DNA from: Echiichthys vipera
Lineage: Eukaryota > Chordata > Actinopteri > Perciformes > Trachinidae
Length of the DNA: 64,000 nt
Assembly (NCBI GenBank): GCA_963691815.1
Contig: OY829657.1
Location: 31,547,866 to 31,611,865, forward strand
Reading direction: 5' to 3'
In this document: piece by piece, positions 28,601 to 42,266 of the stretch
How the letters are laid out: every line of letters begins with the position of its first letter
Position numbering within the stretch: the first letter of the stretch is position 1
Made by a program: the position numbers and the translations under genes
Notes under the pieces: model-generated
Told to the model about the DNA's origin: nothing
The model's input: only the letters and a program-made list of their open reading frames with translations
The model's database searches: none

Positions 28601-29431
28601 GAAACGACTAACAACAGACGACAAATTCCACAGAAACATGACAAAACGACTAAAAACTGTTTAAAATACCACTAAAATGTGACAAAACGACTAAAAACAG
28701 ACGAAAACACCAACAAAAACGTGATGAAACGACTAAAATCAGACGAAAACACCACAAATACGTTATGAAACGACTTAAAACAGATGAAAACACCACAAAT
28801 ACATGACAAAAATGACTCAAAACAGATGAAAACACCACAAAAACGTGATGAAACGACTAAAAACAGATGAAACACCACAAAACGTGATGAAACAACTAAA
28901 AACAGACGAAACACCACAAAAACGTGATGAAACGACTAAAAACAGATGAAAACACCACAAAACGTGATAAGACAACTAAAAACAGACGAAACACACCACA
29001 AAAACGTGATGAAACGACTAAAAACTGATGAAAACACCACAAAAACGTGACAAAAATGACTAAAAACGGATGAAAACACCACAAAAACGTGATAAAACAA
29101 CTATAAACAGATGAAACACACCACAAAAATGTGATGAAACGACTAAAAACAGACGCAAGACACCGCAAATACGACTAAAAACAGATGAAAACACCACAAA
29201 AACGTGATGAAACGAATAAAAACAGATGAAAACACCACTAAACCGTGATGAAACAACTAAAAACAGTGGGCAAAACTCAACAAAAACGTGATGAAACGAC
29301 TAAAAACAGATGAAAACACCAAAAAAACCTGACAAAACGACTACAAACAGACCAAGACTCATGACAGACCATGACAAAACAACTAAAACATATCAAAACA
29401 CCACAAAAACGTGATGAAACGACTAAAAACA
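28576..29431. repeat. 857-bp tandem duplication, first unit
   Basis: The stretch from about 28,576 to 29,360 is repeated from 29,432 to about 30,216 at a spacing of 856-857 bp. Only one copy exists at the equivalent place in block A copy 1 (about 572-1,355). The first unit ends at an irregular join at 29,360, after which about 70 bp resembles sequence found near 1,700 and 30,560. Confidence 0.88.
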
Positions 29432-30216
29432 GACGAAAACACCACAAAAACGTGATGAAACGACTAACAACAGACGACAAATTCCACAGAAACATGACGA
29501 AACGACTAAAAACAGTTTAAAATACCACTAAAACGTGACAAAACGACTAAAAACAGACGAAAACACCAACAAAAACGTGATGAAACGACTAAAATCAGAC
29601 GAAAACACCACAAATACGTTATGAAACGACTTAAAACAGATGAAAACACCACAAATACATGACAAAAATGACTTAAAACAGATGAAAACACCACAAAAAC
29701 GTGATGAAACGACTAAAAACAGATGAAACCACCACAAAACGTGATGAAACAACTAAAAACAGACGAAACACCACAAAAACGTGATGAAACGACTAAAAAC
29801 AGATGAAAACACCACAAAACGTGATAAGACAACTAAAAACAGACGAAACACACCACAAAAACGTGATGAAACGACTAAAAACTGATGAAAACACCACAAA
29901 AACGTGACAAAAAAGACTAAAAACGGATGAAAACACCACAAAAACGTGATAAAACAACTATAAACAGACGAAACACACCACAAAAATGTGATGAAACGAC
30001 TAAAAACAGACGCAAGACACCGCAAATACGACTAAAAACAGATGAAAACACCACAAAAACGTGATGAAACGAATAAAAACAGATGAAAACACCACTAAAC
30101 CGTGATGAAACAACTAAAAACAGAGGCAAAACTCAACAAAAACGTGATGAAACGACTAAAAACAGATGAAAACACCAAAAAAACCTTACAAAACGACTAC
30201 AAACAGACCAAGACTC
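29432..30216. repeat. 857-bp tandem duplication, second unit
   Basis: This unit repeats 28,576-29,360, starting with the same rare ACTAACAACAGACGAC element (at 28,608 and 29,464). It runs on smoothly into the rest of block A copy 2, so it holds the ancestral right-hand junction and the first unit holds the novel one. Confidence 0.87.
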
Positions 30217-32734
30217 CACAAAAACATGACAAAACGACTAAAAACAGACGCAAGACACCACAAAAATGTGACAAAACGACTAAAAACAGATGAAAACTGC
30301 GCAAAAACGTGATGAAACGTCTAAAAACAGATTAAAACACCACAAAAACATGACAAAACGACCAAAAAAAGATCAAAACACCACAAAAAAATATGATAAA
30401 ACAAATAAAAACAGACGAAAACACCAAAAAAAAGTGATGAAACGACTAAAAACAGACGCAAAACTCCACAAAACATGATGAAACGACTGAAAACAGACGC
30501 AAAACTCCACAAAAACATGACAAAACGACTAAAAACAAATGAAAACACATCAAAAACATGACAAAACAACTAAAAACATATCAAAACACCACAAAGACGT
30601 GATGAAACGACTAAAAACAGACGAAAACACTACAAATATGTGATGAAACGACTTAAAACAGACGCAAAACACCACAGAAACATGACGAAACGACTAAAAA
30701 CTGTTAAAAATTCCACTAAAACGTGACAAAACGACTAAGAAACAGACGAAAACACCAACAAAAACGTGATGAAACGACTAAAATCAGACGAAAACACCAC
30801 AAATACGTTATGAAACGACTTAAAACAGATGAAAACACCACAAAAACATGACAAAAATGACTAAAAACAGATGAAAACACCACAAAAACGTGATGAAACG
30901 ACTAAAAACAGACGCAAGACACCACAAAAATGTGACAAAAAGACAAAAAACAGATGAAAACTGCGTAAAAACGTGATGAAACGTCTAAAAACATACCAAA
31001 ACACCACAAAATGGTGATGAAACTCCTAAAAACAGATGAAAACAACACAAATGTGTGATGAAACGACTCAAAACAGACGAATAAAAACCACAAAAACATG
31101 AAAAACGACTAAAAACTGATGAAAACACCACAAAAACGTGACAAAAATGACTAAAAGTAGATGAAAACACCACAAAAAGGTGACAAAAACGACTAAAACA
31201 GATGAAAACACCACAAAAACGTGACAAAACGACCAAAAAAAGATCAAAACACCACAAAAATATGATCAAACAACTAAAAACAGACGAAAACACTACAAAA
31301 CGTAATGAAACGACTAAAAACAGACGCAAAACTCCACAAAACATGATGAAACGACTGAAAACACACGCAAAACTCCACAAAAACATGACAAAACGACTAA
31401 AAACAGACGCAAGACACCGCAAAAAAAACTAAAAACAGATGAAAACACCACAACAACGTAATGAAACCACTTAAAACAGATGAAAACATCACAAAACCGT
31501 GAGGAAACAACTAAAAACATATGCAAAACTCAACAAAAACATGATGAAACGACTAAAAACAGACGCAAAACTCCACAGAAACATTACAAAACGACTAAAA
31601 AAACAGATGAAAACACCACTAAAAAGTGAAAAAACGATTAAAAACAGACAACACCACAAAAACATGAGAAAACGACTAAAAACAGACGCAAAACTCCAGA
31701 AAAACATTATGAAACGACTAAAAACAGATGAAAACACCACAAATACGTCATGAAACGACAAAAAACGGACGAAAACACCACAAAAACATGAAAAAAAGAC
31801 TAAAAAGGGATGAAATTACCACAAAAACGTGACAAAAATTACCTAAAGTAGATGAAAACACCACAAAAAGGTGACAAAAACGACTAAAACAGATGAAAAC
31901 ACCACAAAAACGTGACAAAACGACCAACCAAAAATCAAAACACCACAAAAATATGATAAAACAACTAAAAACAGACGAAACACACCACAAAAACGTGATG
32001 AAACGACTAAAAACAGACGAAACACACCACAAAAACGTGATGAAACGACTAAAAACAGTTTAAAATACCACTAAAACGTGACAAAACGACTAAAAACAGA
32101 CGAAAACACCAACAAAAACGTGATGAAACGACTAAAATCAGACGAAAACACCACAAATACGTTATGAAACGACTTAAAACAGATGAAAACACCACAAATA
32201 CATGACAAAAATGACTTAAAACAGAAGAAAACACCACAAAAACGTGATGAAACGACTAAAAACAGATGAAACCACCACAAAACGTGATGAAACAACTAAA
32301 AACAGACGAAACACCACAAAAACGTGATGAAACGACTAAAAACAGATGCAAACACCACAAAACGTGATAAGACAACTAAAAACAGACGAAACACACCACA
32401 AAAACGTGATGAAACGACTAAAAACTGATGAAAACACCACAAAAACGTGACAAAAATGACTAAAAACGGATGAAAACACCACAAAAACGTGATAAAACAA
32501 CTATAAACAGACGCAAGACACCACAAAAATGTGATGAAACGACTAAAAACAGACGCAAGACACCGCAAATACGACTAAAAACAGATGAAAACACCACAAA
32601 AACGTGATGAAACGAATAAAAACAGATGAAAACACCACTAAACCGTGATGAAACAACTAAAAACAGAGGCAAAACTCAACAAAAACGTGATGAAACGACT
32701 AAAAACAGATGAAAACACCAAAAAAAACTTACAA

Positions 32735-35700
32735 AACGACTACAAACAGACCAAGACTCCACAAAAACATGACAAAACGACTAAAAACAGGCGCAAAACT
32801 CCACAAAAACATTATGAAACGACTAAAAACAGACGCAAGACACCACAAAAATGTGACAAAAAGACTAAAAACAGATGAAAACTGCGCAAAAACGTGATGA
32901 AACGTCTAAAAACAGATTAAAACACCACAAAAACATGACAAAACGACCAAAAAAAGATCAAAACACCACAAAAATATGATAAAACAAATAAAAACAGACG
33001 AAAACACCACAAAAAAGTGATGAAACGACTAAAAACAGACGCAAAACTCCACAAAAGATGATGAAACGACTGAAAACAGACGCAAAACTCCACAAAAACA
33101 TGACAAAACGACTAAAAACAAATGAAAACACCACAAAAACATGACAAAACAACTAAAAACATATCAAAACACCACAAAGACGTGATGAAACGACTAAAAA
33201 CAGACGAAAACACTACAAATATGTGATGAAACGACTTAAAACAGACGCAAAACACCACAGAAACATGACGAAACGACTAAAAAACTGTTAAAAATTCCAC
33301 TAAAACGTGACAAATCGACTAAGAAACAGACGAAAACACCAACAAAAACGTGATGAAACGACTAAAATCAGACGAAAACACCACAAATACGTTATGAAAC
33401 GACTTAAAACAGATGAAAACACCACAAAAACATGACAAAAATGACTAAAAACAGATGAAAACACCACAAAAACGTGATGAAACAACTAAAAACAGATGAA
33501 AACACCACAAAAACATGACAAAAATGACTAAAAACAGATGAAAACACCACAAAAACGTGATGAAACGACTAAAAACAGACGCAAGACACCACAAAAATGT
33601 GACAAAAAGACAAAAAACAGATGAAAACTGCGTAAAAACGTGATGAAACGTCTAAAAACATACCAAAACACCACAAAATGGTGATGAAACTCCTAAAAAC
33701 AGATGAAAACAACACAAATGTGTGATGAAACGACTCAAAACAGACGAAAAAAAACCACAAAAACATGAAAAACGACTAAAAACTGATGAAAACACCACAA
33801 AAACGTGACAAAAATGACTAAAAGTAGATGAAAACACCACAAAAAGGTGACAAAAACAACTAAAAACAGACGAAAACACTACAAAACGTAATGAAACGAC
33901 TAAAAACAGACGCAAAACTCCACAAAACATGATGAAACGACTGAAAACACACGCAAAACTCCACAAAAACATGACAAAACAACTAAAAACAGACAACACC
34001 ACAAAAACATGAGAAAACGACTAAAAACAGACGCAAAACTCCAGAAAAACATTATGAAACGACTAAAAACAGATGAAAACACCACAAATACGTCATAAAA
34101 CGACAAAAAACGGACGAAAACACCACAAAAACATGAAAAAAAAGACTAAAAAGGATGAAATTACCACAAAGACGTGACAAAAATTACCTAAAGTAGATGA
34201 AAACACCACAAAAAGGTGACAAAAACGACTAAAACAGATGAAAACACCACAAAAACGTGACAAAACGACCAACCAAAAATCAAAACACCACAAAAATATG
34301 ATAAAACAACTAAAAACAGACAAAACACACCACAAAAACGTGATGAAACGACTAAAAACAGACGAAACACACCACAAAAACGTGATGAAACGACTAAAAA
34401 CAGACGCAAGACACCGCAAAAAACACTAAAAACCGATGAAAACACCACAAAAAAGTGATGAAACCACTTAAAACAGATGAAAACACCACAAAAACGTGAT
34501 GAACCGACTTGAAACAGATGAAAACACCACAAAAATGTGACAAAACGACCAAAAAAAGATCAAAACACCAAAAAAATATGATGAAACAACTAAAAACAGA
34601 CGAAAACACCACAAAACGTAATGAAACGACTAAAAACAGACGCAAAACTCCACAAAAACGTGATGAAACGACTAAAAACAGACGGAAACACCACATATAT
34701 GATGAAACCACTTAAAACAGATGAAAACACCACAAAAACATGACAGAAATGACTAGAAACAGATGAAAACACCACAAAAACGTGATGAAACGACTAAAAA
34801 CAGATGAAAACACCACAAAAACATGACAAAAATGACTAAAAACAGATGAAAACACCACAAAACTTGATAAGACAACTAAAAACAGACGAAAAACACCACA
34901 AAAACGTGATGAAACGACTAAAAACAGACGCAAGACACCGCAAAAAAAACTAAAAACAGATGAAAACACCACAAAAACGTGATGAAACCACTTAAAACAG
35001 ATAAAAACACCACAAAACCGTGATGAAACAACTAAAAACAGATGCAAAACTCAACAAAAACGTGATGAAACAACTAAAAACAGATGAAAACACCAAAAAA
35101 AATGACAAAACGACTACAAACAGACCAAGACTCCACAAAAACATGACAAAACGACTAAAAACAGGCGCAAAACTCCACAAAAACATTATGAAACGACTAA
35201 AAACAGACGCAAGACACCACAAAAATGTGACAAAAAGACTAAAAACAGATGAAAACTGCGCAAAAACGTGATGAAACGTCTAAAAACAGATTAAAACACC
35301 ACAAAAACATGACAAAACGACCAAAAAAAGATCAAAACACCACAAAAATATGATAAAACAAATAAAAACAGACGAAAACACCACAAAAAAGTGATGAAAC
35401 GACTAAAAACAGACGCAAAACTCCACAAAAGATGATGAAACGACTGAAAACAGACGCAAAACTCCACAAAAACATGACAAAACGACTAAAAACAAATGAA
35501 AACACTACAAAAACATGACAAAACAACTAAAAACATATCAAAACACCACAAAGACGTGATGAAACGACTAAAAACAGACGAAAACACTACAAATATGTGA
35601 TGAAACGACTTAAAACAGACGCAAAACACCACAGAAACATGACAAAACGACTAAAAAACTGTTAAAAATTCCACTAAAACGTGACAAAACGACTAAGAAA

Positions 35701-37380
35701 CAGACGAAAACACCAACAAAAACGTGATGAAACGACTAAAATCAGACGAAAACACCACAAATACGTTATGAAACGACTTAAAACAGATGAAAACACCACA
35801 AAAACATGACAAAAATGACTAAAAACAGATGAAAACACCACAAAAACGTGATGAAACGACTAAAAACAGACGCAAGACACCACAAAAATGTGACAAAAAG
35901 ACAAAAAACAGATGAAAACTGCGTAAAAACGTGATGAAACGTCTAAAAACATACCAAAACACCACAAAATGGTGATGAAACTCCTAAAAACAGATGAAAA
36001 CAACACAAATGTGTGATGAAACGACTCAAAACAGACGAAAAAAACCCACAAAAACATGAAAAACGACTAAAAACTGATGAAAACACCACAAAAACGTGAC
36101 AAAAATGACTAAAAGTAGATGAAAACACCACAAAAAGGTGACAAAAACAACTAAAAACAGACGAAAACACTACAAAACGTAATGAAACGACTAAAAACAG
36201 ACGCAAAACTCCACAAAACATGATGAAACGACTGAAAACACACGCAAAACTCCACAAAAACATGACAAAACGACTAAAAACAGACAACACCACAAAAACA
36301 TGAGAAAACGACTAAAAACAGACGCAAAACTCCAGAAAAACATTATGAAACGACTAAAAACAGATGAAAACACCACAAATACGTCATAAAACGACAAAAA
36401 ACGGACGAAAACACCACAAAAACATGAAAAAAAAGACTAAAAAGGATGAAATTACCACAAAGACGTGACAAAAATTACCTAAAGTAGATGAAAACACCAC
36501 AAAAAGGTGACAAAAACGACTAAAACAGATGAAAACACCACAAAAACGTGACAAAACGACCAACCAAAAATCAAAACACCACAAAAATATGATAAAACAA
36601 CTAAAAACAGACAAAACACACCACAAAAACGTGATGAAACGACTAAAAACAGACGAAACACACCACAAAAACGTGATGAAACGACTAAAAACAGACGCAA
36701 GACACCGCAAAAAACACTAAAAACCGATGAAAACACCACAAAAAAGTGATGAAACCACTTAAAACAGATGAAAACACCACAAAAACGTGATGAACCGACT
36801 TGAAACAGATGAAAACACCACAAAAATGTGACAAAACGACCAAAAAAAGATCAAAACACCAAAAAAATATGATGAAACAACTAAAAACAGACGAAAACAC
36901 CACAAAACGTAATGAAACGACTAAAAACAGACGCAAAACTCCACAAAAACGTGATGAAACGACTAAAAACAGACGGAAACACCACATATATGATGAAACC
37001 ACTTAAAACAGATGAAAACACCACAAAAACATGACAAAAATGACTAGAAACAGATGAAAACACCACAAAAACGTGATGAAACGACTAAAAACAGATGAAA
37101 ACACCACAAAAACATGACAAAAATGACTAAAAACAGATGAAAACACCACAAAACTTGATAAGACAACTAAAAACAGACGAAAAACACCACAAAAACGTGA
37201 TGAAACGACTAAAAACAGACGCAAGACACCGCAAAAAAAACTAAAAACAGATGAAAACACCATAAAAACGTGATGAAACCACTTAAACAGATAAAAACAC
37301 CACAAAACCGTGATGAAACAACTAAAAACAGATGCAAAACTCAACAAAAACGTGATGAAACAACTAAAAACAGATGAAAA
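32735..37380. repeat. 2,291-bp tandem series
   Basis: Sequence from about 32,735 recurs from about 35,109, at a spacing of 2,374 bp that drops to 2,291 bp to the right of 33,570. The 83-bp difference equals one alternating dimer, present twice near 33,411-33,583 and once near 35,784-35,873. The equivalent part of block A copy 1 is about 3,960-6,290. Confidence 0.87.
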
Positions 37381-39128
37381 CACCAAAAAAAATGACAAAA
37401 CGACTACAAACAGACCAAGACTCCACAAAAACATGACAAAACGACTAAAAACAGACGCAAAACTCCGCAAAAACATTATGAAACGACTAAAAACAGATGA
37501 AAACACCACAAATACGTGATGAAACGACTAAAAACAGACGAAAAAAACCCACAAAAACATGAAAAACTGACTAAAAACTGATGTAAAAAACAGCAAAAAC
37601 GTGACAAAAATGACTAAAAGTAGATGAAAACACGACAAAAAGGTGACAAAAATGATTAAAAACAGATGAAAACACCACAAAAACGTGACAAAACGACCAA
37701 AAAAAGATCAAAACACCACAAAAATATGATAAAACAACTAAAAACAGACGAAAACACCACAAAACGTAATGAAACGACTAAAAATAGACGCAAAACTCCA
37801 CAAAACATGATGAAACGACTGAAAATACACGCAAAACTCCACAAAAACATGACAAAACGACTAAAAACAGACGCAAGACACCGCAAAAAAAACTAAAAAC
37901 AGATGAAAACACCACAAAAACGTGATGAAACCACTTAAAACAGATGAAAACACCACAAATATATGATAAAACAACTAAAAACAGATGCAAAACTCAACAA
38001 AAACGTGATGAAACGACTAAAAGCAGACGAAAACATCACAAATATGTTATGAAACGACTTAAAACAGATGAAAACACCACAAATATATGACAAAAATGAC
38101 TAAAAACAGATGAAAACACCACAAAAACGTGATGAAACGACTAAAAACAGATGAAAACACCACAAAACCGTGACAAAAATGATTAAAGACGGATGAAAAA
38201 AACACAAAAACGTGATAAAACAACTATAAACAGACGAAACACACCACAAAAACATGATAAGACAACTAAAAACAGACAACACACCACAAAAACGTGATGA
38301 AACAACTAAAAACAGATGAAAACACCACAAAAACGTGACAAAAATGATTAAAGACGGATGAAAACAACACAAAAACGTGATAAAACAACTATAAACAGAC
38401 GAAACACACCACAAAAACATGATGAAACGACTAAAAACAGACGCAAGACACCGCAAAAAAGACTAAAAACAGATGAAAACACCACAAAAACGTGATGAAA
38501 CCACTTAAAACAGATGAAAACACCACAAAAACGTGATGAAACGAATAAAAAAAGATGCAAAACTCCACAGAAACATGACAAAACGACTAAAAACAGATGA
38601 AAACACCACTAAAGCGTGACAAAACGATTAAAAACAGGCAACACCACAAAAACCTGAGAAAACTACTAAAAACAGACGCAAAACACCACAAAAACATTAT
38701 GAAACGACTAAAAGCAGACAAAAACACGACAAAAACATGACAAACAGCTAAAAACGGATGAAAACACCACAAAAACATGAAAAAAAAGGCTGAAAAAAGA
38801 TCAAAACACCGCAAAAATATGATGAAACAACTAAAAACAGATGAAAACTCCACAAAAACATTATGAAACGACTAAAAACAGACCCAAAGCTCCATAAAAC
38901 AATGCAAAACGAATAAAAACAGACGCAAAAGTCCATAAAAACATGATGAAACGACTAAAAACAGATGAAAAAAATCACAAAAACGTGACAAAAACGACTA
39001 AAAACGGATGAAAGCTCCAGAAAAAGGTGACTGAACGACTAAAAACAGACGAAAACACTTCAAGAACATAACAAAACAACTAAAAACAGACGCAAAACTC
39101 CACAAAAACATGATGTAACGACTAAAAA
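35990..39128. repeat. 3,138-bp higher-order repeat, copy 1
   Basis: This is one of two tandem copies. It starts near the AACACAAATGTGTGATG element at 36,001 and includes a copy of block B (37,490-38,498). The 3' part introduces monomer types typical of the right third of the window, such as CAGGCAACACC near 38,636 and CCCAAAGCTCC near 38,882. Confidence 0.92.
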
Positions 39129-42100
39129 CAGATGAAAACAACACAAATGTGTGATGAAACGACTCAAAACAGACGAAAAAAACCCACAAAAACATGAAAA
39201 ACGACTAAAAACTGATGAAAACACCACAAAAACGTGACAAAAATGACTAAAAGTAGATGAAAACACCACAAAAAGGTGACAAAAACAACTAAAAACAGAC
39301 GAAAACACTACAAAACGTAATGAAACGACTAAAAACAGACGCAAAACTCCACAAAACATGATGAAACGACTGAAAACACACGCAAAACTCCACAAAAACA
39401 TGACAAAACGACTAAAAACAGACAACACCACAAAAACATGAGAAAACGACTAAAAACAGACGCAAAACTCCAGAAAAACATTATGAAACGACTAAAAACA
39501 GATGAAAACACCACAAATACGTCATAAAACGACAAAAAACGGACGAAAACACCACAAAAACATGAAAAAAAAGACTAAAAAGGATGAAATTACCACAAAG
39601 ACGTGACAAAAATTACCTAAAGTAGATGAAAACACCACAAAAAGGTGACAAAAACGACTAAAACAGATGAAAACACCACAAAAACGTGACAAAACGACCA
39701 ACCAAAAATCAAAACACCACAAAAATATGATAAAACAACTAAAAACAGACAAAACACACCACAAAAACGTGATGAAACGACTAAAAACAGACGAAACACA
39801 CCACAAAAACGTGATGAAACGACTAAAAACAGACGCAAGACACCGCAAAAAACACTAAAAACCGATGAAAACACCACAAAAAAGTGATGAAACCACTTAA
39901 AACAGATGTAAACACCACAAAAACGTGATGAACCGACTTGAAACAGATGAAAACACCACAAAAATGTGACAAAACGACCAAAAAAAGATCAAAACACCAA
40001 AAAAATATGATGAAACAACTAAAAACAGACGAAAACACCACAAAACGTAATGAAACGACTAAAAACAGACGCAAAACTCCACAAAAACGTGATGAAACGA
40101 CTAAAAACAGACGGAAACACCACATATATGATGAAACCACTTAAAACAGATGAAAACACCACAAAAACATGACAAAAATGACTAGAAACAGATGAAAACA
40201 CCACAAAAACGTGATGAAACGACTAAAAACAGATGAAAACACCACAAAAACATGACAAAAATGACTAAAAACAGATGAAAACACCACAAAACTTGATAAG
40301 ACAACTAAAAACAGACGAAAAACACCACAAAAACGTGATGAAACGACTAAAAACAGACGCAAGACACCGCAAAAAAAACTAAAAACAGATGAAAACACCA
40401 TAAAAACGTGATGAAACCACTTAAAACAGATAAAAACACCACAAAACCGTGATGAAACAACTAAAAACAGATGCAAAACTCAACAAAAACGTGATGAAAC
40501 AACTAAAAACAGATGAAAACACCAAAAAAAATGACAAAACGACTACAAACAGACCAAGACTCCACAAAAACATGACAAAACGACTAAAAACAGACGCAAA
40601 ACTCCGCAAAAACATTATGAAACGACTAAAAACAGATGAAAACACCACAAATACGTGATGAAACGACTAAAAACAGACGAAAAAACCCCACAAAAACATG
40701 AAAAACTGACTAAAAACTGATGTAAAAAACAGCAAAAACGTGACAAAAATGACTAAAAGTAGATGAAAACACGACAAAAAGGTGACAAAAATGATTAAAA
40801 ACAGATGAAAACACCACAAAAACGTGACAAAACGACCAAAAAAAGATCAAAACACCACAAAAATATGATAAAACAACTAAAAACAGACGAAAACACCACA
40901 AAACGTAATGAAACGACTAAAAATAGACGCAAAACTCCACAAAACATGATGAAACGACTGAAAATACACGCAAAACTCCACAAAAACATGACAAAACGAC
41001 TAAAAACAGACGCAAGACACCGCAAAAAAAACTAAAAACAGATGAAAACACCACAAAAACGTGATGAAACCACTTAAAACAGATGAAAACACCACAAAAA
41101 TATGATAAAACAACTAAAAACAGATGCAAAACTCAACAAAAACGTGATGAAACGACTAAAAGCAGACGAAAACATCACAAATATGTTATGAAACGACTTA
41201 AAACAGATGAAAACACCACAAATATATGACAAAAATGACTAAAAACAGATGAAAACACCACAAAAACGTGATGAAACGACTAAAAACAGATGAAAACACC
41301 ACAAAACCGTGACAAAAATGATTAAAGACGGATGAAAAAAACACAAAAACGTGATAAAACAACTATAAACAGACGAAACACACCACAAAAACATGATAAG
41401 ACAACTAAAAACAGACAACACACCACAAAAACGTGATGAAACAACTAAAAACAGATGAAAACACCACAAAAACGTGACAAAAATGATTAAAGACGGATGA
41501 AAACAACACAAAAACGTGATAAAACAACTATAAACAGACGAAACACACCACAAAAACATGATGAAACGACTAAAAACAGACGCAAGACACCGCAAAAAAG
41601 ACTAAAAACAGATGAAAACACCACAAAAACGTGATGAAACCACTTAAAACAGATGAAAACACCACAAAAACGTGATGAAACGAATAAAAAAAGATGCAAA
41701 ACTCCACAGAAACATGACAAAACGACTAAAAACAGATGAAAACACCACTAAAGCGTGACAAAACGATTAAAAACAGGCAACACCACAAAAACCTGAGAAA
41801 ACTACTAAAAACAGACGCAAAACACCACAAAAACATTATGAAACGACTAAAAGCAGACAAAAACACGACAAAAACATGACAAACAGCTAAAAACGGATGA
41901 AAACACCACAAAAACATGAAAAAAAAGGCTGAAAAAAGATCAAAACACCGCAAAAATATGATGAAACAACTAAAAACAGATGAAAACTCCACAAAAACAT
42001 TATGAAACGACTAAAAACAGACCCAAAGCTCCATAAAACAATGCAAAACGAATAAAAACAGACGCAAAAGTCCATAAAAACATGATGAAACGACTAAAAA

Positions 42101-42266
42101 CAGATGAAAAAAATCACAAAAACGTGACAAAAACGACTAAAAACGGATGAAAGCTCCAGAAAAAGGTGACTGAACGACTAAAAACAGACGAAAACACTTC
42201 AAGAACATAACAAAACAACTAAAAACAGACGCAAAACTCCACAAAAACATGATGTAACGACTAAAA
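39129..42266. repeat. 3,139-bp higher-order repeat, copy 2
   Basis: This is the tandem copy of 35,990-39,128. Seen differences include one extra A in CACTTAAAACAG near 40,430 (which explains 3,138 versus 3,139 bp), GATGTAAAC for GATGAAAAC near 39,906, and CAAAAATATG for CAAATATATG near 41,095. It ends at about 42,266 and passes into the next family of blocks. Confidence 0.92.

Larger units (their letters stand above)
28005..35070. repeat. Higher-order block A, copy 2
   Basis: This is the second copy of the block at 1-6,290. It is longer because it contains an internal 857-bp duplication (28,576-30,216), and it lacks one 83-bp dimer relative to positions 1,970-2,130. Outside these changes only scattered single-base differences separate the copies, many at CpG sites. 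The right part also belongs to the local 2,291-bp tandem series. Confidence 0.92.
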
